Source: Nemertoderma westbladi
Taxonomy: Eukaryota > Xenacoelomorpha > Nemertodermatida > Nemertodermatidae
DNA: 64,000 bases
Direction: 5' to 3'
Assembly (NCBI GenBank): GCA_032718475.1
Contig: JAUCBJ010007752.1
Span: forward strand, 26,544-90,543
A program made the position numbers and the translations under genes. Positions 30,501-41,310 of this stretch are shown one piece after another. Position 1 is the first letter of the stretch, and every line of letters starts with the position of its first letter. The notes below the pieces were generated by a model, which searched no databases, was not told the origin of the DNA, and was given only the letters and a program-made list of their open reading frames with translations.

Positions 30501-30800
30501 GAGGAGTTCACCGCTGACGTGGATTGCCTCGCCACCATCGCCACAGTCGACCCGCACTGCGCATACGCTGGCCTCGCCTTCGGTCTCTCCTGCCGGTGGC
30601 GGTTCTTGGCGCGCGTTGTCCCGGGGGCCACGGACTCCTTTGGGAAGTTGGAGGATGCTGTGGAGCAGTGCCTCTGTCGGATCGTTGACTAGCCGGTGGT
30701 ATCGGCGATGGAACACGAGTTGCTGTCGCTACCAGTTCGGGACGGGGGGTTAGGGATCCCGGGTTCCCGAGGATCTACGACCCCAATACGAGAACTCCCG
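27594..30800 (+). pseudogene. Broken retroelement polyprotein with reverse transcriptase
   Basis: A GC-rich relic in several frames. The N-terminal part (27594-28370) has a Cys-rich motif RCAKCACIKAGRPCTNCGP. Two minisatellites follow, then YDVIVHWRPNLFLVPQG (29000-29060), and from 29122 the RT: RMRGNAAGPSGLDVQGW, a GIGEVLRRVVGQ block, QIDATNAFNALNREAAL (motif A Asp), GSTQGDP (motif B) and KWYVDDG (motif C). Breaks: a frameshift near 29117, a TGA at 29701, a frameshift near 30118 and a TAG at 30690, after which LSLPVRDGGLGIPG continues. I know related RTs as common in cnidarian and sponge genomes but cannot place the clade. No endonuclease is seen; the 3' end is cut by the pogo-family fragment at 30805. 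Confidence 0.75.
28020..28830 (+). repeat. Two adjacent GC-rich 30-bp minisatellites
   Basis: 28020-28230 repeats AGCGCCACAGTTAGCGGGGC plus ATCCACCATG (7 units, Ala/Ser/Thr decapeptide). 28235-28830 repeats GGTGTCCGGTGTTGCCCCCC plus TCGCCCCTAC (about 20 units, PTVSGVAPLA type). Unit length is a multiple of three, but indels put later units in other frames, producing several long spurious ORFs on both strands. Confidence 0.9.
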
Positions 30801-30804
30801 GAGG

Positions 30805-30945
30805 ATCTACAATAACAAATACACCAAACAATGTACCGGTATAAAGGTATTGTCCAACATAACATATAGGATTACCCCTAAAGCTTTGCAGTTTATTTCC
30901 AAGGGGGTCATTTATGTTACTTGGTTACAAATTATAAAGTTAAAA
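30805..30945 (-). mobile_element. Inverted pogo-family end fragment
   Basis: The reverse complement matches 5446-5580 (ACCGGTACATTGTTTGGTGT and neighbours). It interrupts the retroelement relic and leads into array E. Confidence 0.85.
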
Positions 30946-31204
30946 TAATAAAGTCGCGACTTTAATAATAAAGTCGCGACTTTAATAATAAAGTAGCAAC
31001 TTTAATAATAAAGTCGCGACTAAAATAATAAAGTCGCGACTTTAATAATAGAGTTGCGACTAAAATAATAAAGTCGCGACTAAAATAATAAAGTCGCGAC
31101 TTTAATAATAAAGTCGCGACTTTAATAATAAAGTCGTGACTTTAATAATAGAGTTGCAACTAAAATAATAAAGTCGCGACTAAAATAATAAAGTCGCGAC
31201 TTGT
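30946..31204 (-). repeat. Palindromic 20-bp tandem array E (inverted)
   Basis: About 13 copies of the array A-C unit in opposite orientation, again with CpG-decayed variants. Confidence 0.9.
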
Positions 31205-31208
31205 ACAC

Positions 31209-31312
31209 CACATAGTGTGACAAATACACCAAACAATGTACCGGTATAAAGGTATTGTCCAACATAACATATAGGATTACCCCTAAAGCTTTGCAGTTTA
31301 TTTCCAAGGGGG
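31209..31312 (-). mobile_element. Second inverted pogo-family end fragment
   Basis: Repeats 30810-30925 almost exactly, so the unit of array plus end sequence occurs twice here. It breaks off at GGGGGTCCTTTATGGGG, where the C-rich repeat begins. Confidence 0.85.
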
Positions 31313-31339
31313 TCCTTTATGGGGTGAGTACAAAACGGA

Positions 31340-31682
31340 GACGGGAGATGGGAGACCCCCCCAAGTACAAAAGGGCGACCCCCTCAAGTACAAAAGGGAG
31401 ACCCCCCCAAGTACAAAAGGGAGACCCCCCAAGTACAAAAGGGAGACCCCCCCAAGTACAAAAGGGAGACCCCCCACCCCCCAAGTACAAAAGGGAGACC
31501 CCCCCCCCCCCCCAAGTACAAAAGGGTGACCCCCCCCCCCCAAGTACAAAAGGGAGACCCACCAAGTATGTACAAAAGGGAGACCCCCCCCCCCAAGGTA
31601 CAAAAGGGAGACCCCCCCCCCCCAAGTACAAAAGGGAGACCCACCAAGTATGTACAAAAGGGAGACCCCCCCCCACCCCCCC
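31340..31682. repeat. C-rich minisatellite, AAGTACAAAAGGGAGACCCC unit
   Basis: About 15 units of 20-28 bp differing mostly in C-run length (6 to 13), with a TATGTACAAA variant. The minus strand is strongly G-rich. Long ORFs in all frames here are artefacts. Confidence 0.92.
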
Positions 31683-32856
31683 CTGATTGGGTTGTGAAAG
31701 TGTTTACTCTTGAGGATACTGTACAGTGCTGCAATGTATAGTGAACAAGTGACATGGGGTACTGTGGTACTGGTCCTGTGGTCCGGGTAATGCTGTAATG
31801 CAGTAAATTATAGGCCTAGCTATCTAGGCCTAGGTCACTGGCTGATTGGTTAGGTTAAATTCGGAAATTTTGTAACTTTCCTGTAACTGTCTGTCAGTCT
31901 GTGTAAAAGCAAGTCAGCAATTATAATTCTGTAGTTCGTCATCGTCAGTATCATACTGTCATACTGTAGCCTACCCTGACAGATTAGGACTAATGCTGTA
32001 ATGTGTTTCAGCTTTCAGGTTCAGGGCCTCCACCAGTACGGTCTGACGGTACTGTACCAGCAACCGGCACTGTAGGTCAGTAGGTAGTTGTACAGTATAG
32101 TACTGATGCAGTGCTCCTTGGTAAAGTGGCCTTTTATTGTTTTGATTAGAAAAGCCTGCCTCTGTTACCTGCTCCTTTCCTTCAATTGGTTTATGATGTC
32201 TACGTATGTTACTTATACTAGGCCTACATTATTAGGCCTCTACTGTATTATGCAGTTATGTGGAGGCCCCCAAACACATTAATCCCCCCTGATTCTGATA
32301 CCGTTGCACAGGCAAAAATGCCCCCCCCCCCGCATGGAATGCCCAGGGGGCATATCCACCTAGCGCCAAATGCCCCCGGGTCACATTGTCCTAGCAACAT
32401 ATGGCCCCCTACCGCCCAGAATGCCCCCTCCCCAACCCAAAATTGCACCCTAACACCACATATAAGTACTTTACAATGAAATGTATGTAGGTATATTTTG
32501 AGAGTCAGGATCAGCAGATCAGGGAAGGGAAACGGCAGAACGGAAATAGGTATACTATTGAAATAGGTACCGGTAGCTGATTACTGAATTAGTACGCCTA
32601 ACTGTTGGTTGACCCTGACAGTAATATAATCTGGTAGGCCTAATACTGTAGCAACATCTTAAATTATTATTGGGGAAGGTAGGCCTTTTACAATTACACA
32701 ATTTTCTTGCTTGCTATGGAAACTCTCTGCTACACCGGTACGCTGTACAAATGTAAACTAATCTGTCAATTACTGAATTAGAATATTAATTAATTGGAAT
32801 AATTAATTTATAACAGTCATCCCATTACAGTCACTGTTGACGTTGAGAAAGCGACT
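31683..32856. other. Intergenic, no gene seen
   Basis: AT-rich sequence with a C-rich patch (32265-32460). No coding or RNA feature recognised. Confidence 0.5.
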
Positions 32857-35720
32857 TTGAAACTTCTCATCACTCACTGTCAGACTGCTACGATGATGAA
32901 TTCCAGGCTGGATATTGTTGTGTATTTTTCGAAGTATGATATAAATGAATCAACAATCAATAGGTTTTGTGACCTTACTGATATAAACTCCGTACAAGAA
33001 CCTGCTGAAACAATAGAGTCCTTTGATGACTTGAAGGAAATTGAAAATACTCTCAAGATAATACCCATCAAAGTACGGAAAAAACTTTGTAAGGCGATTA
33101 GTGATGCTGTGGGGCTACAATCATTCAATGATAGCATATTTCAGTGTACATCTCGATTAAGTGAAACTGCAATGGAATGCATTGTTGCTGGGTCTCTCAT
33201 CAGGCCTGATACCTGCACCGATTCTGTGGCCAGTTTACAAACCCATACATCGATTACTCCTTCCAAAAGTCCTGCTTATAAAAAGCAGTGTTTTGATAAA
33301 ACCGACATAGAAAAAATCAGTGGTGGTGTTAGTGCTATGTGTTCAGAATCTTCAGAGTTTTCACATTTCACGCCAGGGGAAACTTCTACACCATTTAAAG
33401 GTTTCGATATTTCGAGTTTTGCTAATATAAAAAATGCTAAGAGATCATTAGCATCAATTATCGATACACCAGTGTCTGACACTTTTAGTGTCTGATAATT
33501 AGCAAAATGTTGTGGAACCACTAATAACAGTGGGTTTACCGGATACTGGTTGGGTACCTGATAATTTGCAAAAATATGGTGGTGGTAATAGTCAAACTAC
33601 CGGTTTAGATACCAGTACAGGTTTTGATATTCTAATTGGTGGGAGAGTGGATGTTGTGGAACCACTAATAACAGTGGGTTTACCGGATACTGGTTGGGTA
33701 CCTGATAATTCGCAAAAATATGATGGTGGTAGTAGTCAAACTACTGGTTTAGATACCGGTACAGGTTTTGATATTCCAATTGGTGGGAGAGTGGATGTTG
33801 TGGAACCACTAATAACAGTGGGTTTACCGGATACTGGTTGGGTACCTGATAATTCGCAAAAATATGGTGGTGGTAATAGTCAAACTACTGGTTTAGATAC
33901 CAGTACAGGTGTTGATATTCCAATTGGTGGGAGAGTGGATGTTGTGGAACCACTAACAAGTACTCTTCATTCTCAAACAAATATTGAATTTTATCTCAAT
34001 GATGCTAACTTTCCAATTTTCGATAATAAATCGTCACACTATTCTCCTCACGAAGCAGCTATGATTCTAATTAATGGAACCAGTGGATATGCTACATGCT
34101 GTCTTGTTCCGCTAAGTAAGAGTGCATTCGAATTTATCTTTCCTTATTGATGTTAGAACTCTGACCAATATCAACGATATTAAGTGTGATATGAATGGAT
34201 CATATGGGACTAAATTATGCACTTGCTACTGGACTGTTGAACTACTTCGTGATAATTGTTCTAAATGTTTGGATGTGAAGATAATAAAATCGAAGTTAGG
34301 CAATCTTGGAGATGACCTGTTTTATATATCCATAAATTCTAGAAAAATTTTTGCCAGTCTTACCCGTTTGATTTTTTATTTATTGGATAAGAGTGGAAAT
34401 ATCTATAATGATATTGCGTTGTTAGAGTATGTAGTGGCAACTACTGCTGAGGATGAGGTAGGGTTAACTTTTGATGTTCAGCCACACAAAAATAGGAAAC
34501 ATGGTAGCATTCATTTCTATCCAATGCAAAAAAGTGTTCTAAATGTAATGAAGCAAGGACTAGAGACGACGTATTAAAGCAATGTATTAAAGCGTCCATA
34601 TTCTAATGATTCTGAGTGTATAAATGCGAAATTAACGAAACAGAAGGAAGAATTGATTAGTAAAGATAAATCTAAACAAAACTTCACCAAACTTCAGTTT
34701 GTTCAAGATGTATGGGAAGTTGTTGAGAAAATACAAACCATTGAAACTGAAAAGGCCATATGCGATTTAAGTGAAGTTTACACTCTCAGTGACGTAGCTG
34801 CTCATTTAAAAGTGGATCCAGAAGTTTGGTTTTCAAGGTCTTGTCAGCAACAAGCAGAGTATCTTGATAAGTTCAATACTCTTAGTATTCAAGATGTCTA
34901 TTCAGGTAAAGATATAGAAATTATGAAAGTTGGTGAATCCGAAGGATCACATAGAATTTTGAAAGAATTTTCGTTACCATTGCATAAGGTTCTTCACGAG
35001 AGTGCAATTGTCTCAGTAGAATTATTGCATGGTGTTATTGACGAGGCTGAGATTTTGTTAAATCTTTTGTGTGCGATATCGAAAAAGCCAACAATGACAG
35101 ACACAGATTCAATAACTTATTTGGTTGCTACAAAGTCGTGTAAACGTAGCATGTATGAGTGCAAAGTTACCAACAACCATGTGAACTGTACCTGTTGCTT
35201 ATATAAGTACAATATGCTTTGTAAGCATAGTCTGTGTGTTGCGGTGGTTGAGGGAATTATTATTAGCCACATCGATATTTTCATTAGAAGTGCTACAAAG
35301 ACGGCAAGTCGCAAGAAGAAGGAGGTGTTAGTTGATGTTCCCCAAGCTGCCGGAAATATAGGTGGTCGTTTTAGAACGCCATGGCCTTCGAGAGATACCC
35401 CGATAGCTGCCAATGATATGATGGTCAGCTATTATTAGTAGAGAGACCATTTACAGAAATTCACCACAATGATCTTCCAATCGTATTGTGCTTTTTAGCA
35501 GATGAACAATTAGCAAACATCTGTAATCAGTGTAAGATTGAATTTCCTCGTATTCGATTTATTAGACCATATGACATAGTGTTTTCGCATTTCGAAAGAT
35601 GGCAGTATTTCCACCCAAAAGATCCGTCTACTCATCTCCCGTCTACTAAGCTCACTAAGAAATATTACTGTGTGAAGTTTAGTTGTAATATAAAACGTTC
35701 CCATACATTAAAACTTTAAA
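32857..35720 (+). pseudogene. Broken gene for a SWIM zinc-finger protein
   Basis: Consecutive plus-strand pieces appear to belong to one gene: 32857-33495 (hydrophilic N-terminus, LKEIENTLKIIPIKVRKKL), 33512-34150 (144-bp repeats, then NIEFYLNDANFPIF), 34122-34577, 34653-35438 and 35486-35719. Breaks are a stop near 33493, a frameshift near 34130, a TAA at 34575 with the same frame continuing, and a frameshift near 35425. The fourth piece has a SWIM motif, CTC-x8-CKH within YECKVTNNHVNCTCC and MLCKHSL. The last has PYDIVFSHFERWQYFHP and KLTKKYYCVKFSC. SWIM fingers bind DNA or proteins and occur in MULE-type transposases, but no DDE core is visible. It could be a transposon gene or a retired host gene. 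Confidence 0.55.
33508..33958 (+). repeat. 144-bp tandem repeat, about three units
   Basis: A 48-codon unit (PLITVGLPDTGWVPDN, TTGLDTSTGF, IGGRVDVV) repeated at 144-bp spacing with few changes. It keeps frame and lies inside the SWIM pseudogene. Confidence 0.9.
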
Positions 35721-35964
35721 AGAACTTCTGTCAATTGATGATGGTATAAAACATAGGCTCCATCACTCACACTTAACACTATTGAAATTTGAATTCGATT
35801 TGTAATTCTTGTTTTGACATTCACAATTGTTATTTTAATATTATATATGTACTATTTAGCTGCGTTTAAAATAACATAATAATTCAACACCGCACCGGTG
35901 AATTGGAAGTATCTTTGTGACATCACTCATGGTCATATCCCCCAACTGGTGAGAATTTGTACTT
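35721..35964. other. Intergenic, no gene seen
   Basis: AT-rich spacer after the SWIM relic. Nothing recognised. Confidence 0.4.
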
Positions 35965-36030
35965 TTGTACTTTTTACCCTTTTGTACTTGGGGGGGGGGG
36001 GGGGGTCTCCCTTTTGTACTACTACTACTA
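35965..36030 (-). repeat. Inverted copy of the C-rich minisatellite unit
   Basis: Reads TTTTGTACTTTTTACCCTTT, TGTACTT, a 16-G run (35990-36005), then TCTCCCTTTTGTACT, i.e. the reverse complement of the 31340-31682 unit. It is followed by (CTA)n-type repeats that form the tail of LINE-B. Confidence 0.85.
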
Positions 36031-36059
36031 CTAGGATCGGCATGCTGCATTGCAGCTGC

Positions 36060-38720
36060 ATTTTTAAGAATGCTGTGCCGGCTTATCGACAAAATTGTAC
36101 TGCCACAACTCCCTATCACCCATGACATTAGCTAGATCATCCGCATCTTCAAGGCCAGTGTCCTTTAAGATGCGTCTCAAGAAAGTCATGGGCTGTCCCC
36201 ATGCTTATTCACTCCATGAGGCTGCCAAAGTACAAGATTATGCACTGGTTAGTCCTCACGGTGAAAGCAATGTCCTGCAAAGCGGAGGCGATTTTGCTCT
36301 AATGTCAAGCTTGGGGGAACCAATGAGACACCGCCAATGTTATATAGTGTCTGGTTGGAGTTGTGTGCATTGTACTTGACACAATGAACCCGGTGTAGCA
36401 TTCTTGTGAATGTGTCATCCAGAGATTTGGTGTCCTCAGCAGTTAGAGCCCGGCATGGACTCCCATAGAGGAGTACTGGAACTACTGCTGCTCTAAATAA
36501 TCGGACCTTAAGTTTCCAATTAATTCTCGGTGACTTCCAAATTGTGGAAAGCCTATTCAAGGCTGCCCATCCCTTTCCCTTACGTATTCGAAGGTCCTCA
36601 CCTGACTTCCGGATCCATGATCCCAGGTAACAGAAGTCGTCCACATGCTCAAGCATACCATCTTTTGAGCTTATGCTCATCCGATCAGAGACTTGCTGAG
36701 GACTTTCAAAGTTAACTGTCAAAATTTTGGTATTTCTGGAGTTAATAAAAAGACCAACACTAGAAGCAGCATGTTCTAATGAGCTGAGGAGCCGTTGGAC
36801 TCACTCTAGTGATTCTAAGAGTACTCCTAAGTCATCAGCAAAGTCTAGATCAGTTAGGTACTTGGCAGGATTTCCTCGACTTCTGGAGCCAGTAGGTGGA
36901 GTTATCATCACCCCATCATCATTATGATGATCTAAGGACATGCGTAGAACATAGTCAACCACAATTATGAACAATAATGGTGCAAGTGTGTCTCCCTGGA
37001 GGATGCCCCATAACACTTCAAATGGTTCTGTGTCACCGTCAACAGTAGACACAAATGTTGTCGAACCATCGTATACTGATCTGATTGCTGCAATAATTTC
37101 ATCAGGAATCCCATATAATGAAAGTATGCTGAACATACGTGAGCGAGAGACTGAATCAAAGGCCTTGAAGAAGTCAACAAAGATAACAGACAGATGCCTG
37201 TCTTTCTTTTTTGATAACTCTTGAATTATCCTTCTAAGTACCAAATTGGGCTCCATGGTCCCACGACCTTTACGGAACCCATTCTGATTTCCACGGAGCA
37301 GTCTCTCAATGGGATCCCTGATGTGATTTAATAGAATTCTATTATAGCTTTGCAGCAATCGAGATCAATGAGATTCCCCGAAAAGAACCATAGAGTGTTA
37401 GGTTGCCCTTCTTGGGAACTGGCACAAACTTATTTGTTTTAATTTCTTGTGGGACTCTTGTTGTACGGTACATGTCTACTATGATGGGATAGATGAGCTT
37501 TAAACACTCAGGTATTTTAAAGACCTCAGGGGGAACACCATCTACTCCACTGGCATGATTGGTCTTAATGCTCTTTGCAGCAGCCTTCACTTCTGCAAAG
37601 GAGAAATCGTCAATGGGAATATCTGGGAGTACAGACTCAGACACTTATACTTCTATAAAGTTATCAGGCAATACCCTGTCATTATTGAGGAGCTTTTCAA
37701 AGTGGGCCTTCCAACCATTGAGGCGATCGGCTGGCGATTCAGCCTTAACCTTGGTGGTTGGTTGGCTTTTCCACCCAGTAAGCAAGTTGATCGATTTCCA
37801 TGCCTGGGATGATTGCCTGCTGTCGTCAGCATCATTGATGGCATCAACCTGTTGGTTTATTAGCTCCTGTAGATTAACAGAGTACTGCCTGTTCAGGGAC
37901 CTAGATGCAGCCTAAACTGCATTCTTGGCCGCTGTAGTCTGTTTGAGTCATTTCGGCACTTCTGGATTTTGTTGTCAGTCCAGGGGGCCCTTTTCCTGTT
38001 TCGAGGGTATACAGGAACTGTTTCTGCAGCTGCTAACTTAACTGCTTTTGTGAAGGCAGTATAGCCCTCACAGTGATCTGCAGCCTCAGAGGCAAGAACC
38101 TCATACCTGTTGCTCAGCTGTAGTGTGAATCTGGATCTCACACTTGCCTGTTGCAACAGAGAGGACCAGTCATGCCGCGGCAAGGCAGATTTCGTTGTTC
38201 TGCTAGCACGCAGACTAAGTCTTACCTTGGCCACAATATGGCGGTGATCACTGGAGAAGGGTCGAAGTGTAAATGCATTACAGCCTTGTATAGAGCTCCT
38301 GTATTTCCTACGAAACAGAATATGGTCTATCTGGGACTTGTGACCACTGGGTCCACTATGAGTCCATAGCTTTCCAGTTCGCTTCTTGAACTGGGTTCCA
38401 GCCGAAAACAATCCATTTCCAGAGATAAAATCCTGAAGATGGACGGAATTTCGGTTAACACTATTGCTATAGACCCAGGGTGATGTAGGTGATTGATGCA
38501 GACTTGCATTAAAGTCTCCCAGGAATGTTAAGAATGCATGCTGATCCACTCCATCAGTAGCTGCTTGTAGATTGTGGTAGAAATTTTCCACCTCCTTTAC
38601 AGGGGCAACACTAGTTGGAGAGTACACACAATCAGAACCACCTTAGAAACTTCTCAGCCAGTCTTCCAGAACATGAGAAGTGGCAACGGATGATGCGGTT
38701 AGAGATTTGGTCTATTTTGT
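36060..38720 (-). pseudogene. LINE-B: decayed endonuclease plus reverse transcriptase
   Basis: Minus-strand relic. Endonuclease part 37893-38627: YSPTSVAPVKEVENFYHNL, LGDFNASL (Asp/Asn) and SSDHRHIVAKV (Asp-His). RT pieces: 37342-37644 (ASGVDGVPPEVFKIP), 36801-37358 (FVDFFKAFDSVSR with motif A Asp, GILQGDTLAPLLF as motif B, LDFADDLGVLL as motif C) and 36249-36722 (YLGSWIRKSGEDL, LLYGSPCRALT, RFAGHCFHRED). A further frame at 36068-36250 continues with LVLWQPHG and MTFLRRILKDTG. Several frameshifts and stops split it. It ends toward a (TAG)n tail near 36030. The motifs fit an RTE/Jockey-like APE LINE; the clade is not certain. Confidence 0.82.
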
Positions 38721-38903
38721 CCAATGCTGCATACTTTTGCACTTTGCAATGGGATTCTCCCATTCATTATTATTAGGCCTATAAGAGTATACAGAGTGCA
38801 AATACTTAGCGCATAGGCATGTAGGCAGATAGGGCCTACCCTATGCACAATATTCAGTTAGTAGTTATATTTATTATTATATATATAATATAAATTATTA
38901 CAG
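38721..38903. other. Spacer between LINE-B and Penelope-like element
   Basis: AT-rich, with (TA)n near 38870 and an acceptor-like TAAATTATTACAG before 38904. No gene. Confidence 0.4.
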
Positions 38904-41310
38904 CGGGCGACAGAGTGTGCCCGTGGTGAAGCTGACATAGTACTTGAATGGCAGGACCATGAATGCTTTTTGATTGGATTGAGCTTAACTGATGCTGTTG
39001 AAAACATTACGACATCCAATCAATCATATGCGGAGGTAGTGTTAAGCAATGTACAAAGCTCTACCCCAGCAGTTTCTACACTTAATAGTCAAGAATTGGC
39101 TAGTAGTGAGAACTCAGATTGGGTTACGCCTGCGCAAAGGCACACGATACCAAGAAGTCCCCGGTTACAAACTGAATTGGTGGCACCAAATTCCGGTTCA
39201 ACTGCGACATCTAACGCATTTAGTTGCTTGGAAATGGAAACTGACGAACCGTCTTTTACCCATGTGGTGTCCAGCATCCCGGACTGAATATAAACTCAAA
39301 GGTAAATAAGAGAATCAAAATATTTAACTTGTCCAATAGGGTTTTAACGTTTGATGAAAAGTCAGTATTAAGCAAAGGATTAAAATATAGTCCAATACCG
39401 CGCCAAAACTTAGAGGACCTAGTTACTAACATTGAAGAATTTAGAAGAAAAGTTTTAATAACAGACTTTTTCCATAACCGATGTTTTAATGACGAAAGCC
39501 TGGTAAAGTTGCCAAGCGATTTTAACCCAGAAAATTGCAGTTCGTGGGATCCGTCGCTGGGCACTAAGCAATTGTCTTCGATGCTGTCGCAACTAGGAAG
39601 AGATGTAGGATCTGGGCAGTTCCAAACTGAACAAAAACCCGATAATTTGACAGGTGGTGAACGGAAAGCGATAGGTAATTTAAAAAACGATGATAACATT
39701 ATTGTTATTCCAGCTGATAAAGGCGGGGCGGTTGTAATTTTAGATAAAGATTTTTACGTTGAAAAAATGAATAATATTTTAAAAGATGAGTCAACATATA
39801 AAAAATTGGTGAAAAATGTGGACAATTTAGTAATATCAAAGGTGGCCAAATACTGTAAAAACTTTGGCAAAATGATGACCACTAACGAGATACATTATGT
39901 AGTAAACAGGGAGTTTGAAACTTCACGGGCCTATGGTTTACCAAAAATCCATAAATCAAAAGAAATAAAGAGTTGGGTGGAAGAGGTTTGCCAACCTGGT
40001 GAAATATCGCATTTACCATGCCCGGGGGATTTGAAATTCAGATGTATAGTTGGTGGCCCACATTGTCCAACAAAAGGGTTAAGCAACTTATTAGATATTC
40101 TATTAAAACCGTATCTGCAATTCATTGGGGCGCATGTAAAGGACACATTTGATTTTCTCCGAAAGTTTAGAAATTTTAAGGATGTGTTCAAGGAGCTAGA
40201 GGTGGTTCACCTTATAACAGTGGATGTAGAAAGTATGTATCCCTCAATAACATGGGAGTTGGGCGAAAAGGCAATATCCTACTGGTTAGATAAGCACCCG
40301 GAATGTTTAAACAAACGATTTACCAAGGAGTTTGTATTGAAGGGGTTGGAAATTGTGCTGAACAACAATACAATGGAGTTCCAGGGGATGTATTATATAC
40401 AAGTTAAAGGGATGGCTATTGGAACTATATTGGCACCAACTTATTCAGATTTGGTAATGGGTTACTTGGAACAAACAAGATAAATTTTATCCAGAGATAG
40501 AACGAAAATATGGAACGGCCGTTGCTAATTTTATTGAGAAAATGTGGACCAGATTTTTAGATGACGGTGAACTTGCTGTCGATGATGCCATCATTAAACC
40601 GAACCAAATACTGCAGATATTGAATACCATGTCACCGGGAATAAGTTTTACGATGGAAACAAGTCAAACGAGTATAAACTATTTAAATGTTACAATAAAC
40701 CGCATTAATAATATTTTAGAAACCGAAGTATTTTTTAAGCCAACAGATTCAAGGGAGTACCTTCCATTTTCGTCCTGCCATCCAAGACATGTAAAAATAA
40801 ATATACCATACAATATGTCACGTTTGCTGGCTACAATTATTGATAATAGAAGTATTCTGGAAACCAGGTTAATTAAACTAAAAGAGTCACTGATACGATC
40901 AGGTTATCCGGAAGACCTTTGTGGTGACGCAGTGGAATGGGCGTTAACGTTGAACAAAACCACACTATTGAAAGAAAAAGTGAAATCGAGTACAAACATT
41001 CTGCCAATGGTTCTAAACTACAATCCATTAAACCCACACGTGTTCCCTATGGTAAAAAATTGCATCGCTCAAATGTCGATCATATGGATCATAGATCAAA
41101 CTATCGTATTCGAACTGTTTTTGGGAATACCAAGGTGATTTGTAGTTACAGACGGGCACCAACATTAAAGGATATATTTCACTCTGATCCAATTTAATAT
41201 AACTCCATTTCACAAAATGAGAATTGGCTCAACACCTGTAGCAAGGCGGATAAAGGAAGATTTCTTTATTAAAAGATATAAGCCCTCCCCTCAACAGTTG
41301 AATCTGGAAC
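38904..41310 (+). pseudogene. Penelope-like element, reverse transcriptase relic
   Basis: Three plus-strand pieces: 38904-39287, 39278-40483 and 40484-41197. The second starts in the NLSNRVLTFDEKSVLSKGL region, then has VIPADKGGAVVILDKDFY, YGLPKIHKS, a TVDVESMYPSI motif A with catalytic Asp and VKGMAIGTILAP. The third has WTRFLDDGE (motif C), FFKPTDSREYLPFSSCHPRH and, in another frame, SYRRAPTLKDIF. These are hallmarks of Penelope-like RTs. Frameshifts lie near 39280, near 40480 and near 41040. No GIY-YIG core is visible, yet ARRIKEDFFIKRYKPS near 41240 looks like the tail of such a domain, so the endonuclease was probably deleted rather than never present. Confidence 0.8.

Noticed and set aside
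31298-31755. Multiple ORFs in the C-rich minisatellite
   Set aside because: Low-complexity readings of one repeat unit in every frame.
32258-32479. 73-codon Pro-rich plus-strand ORF
   Set aside because: Low-complexity C-rich sequence without recognisable domain.
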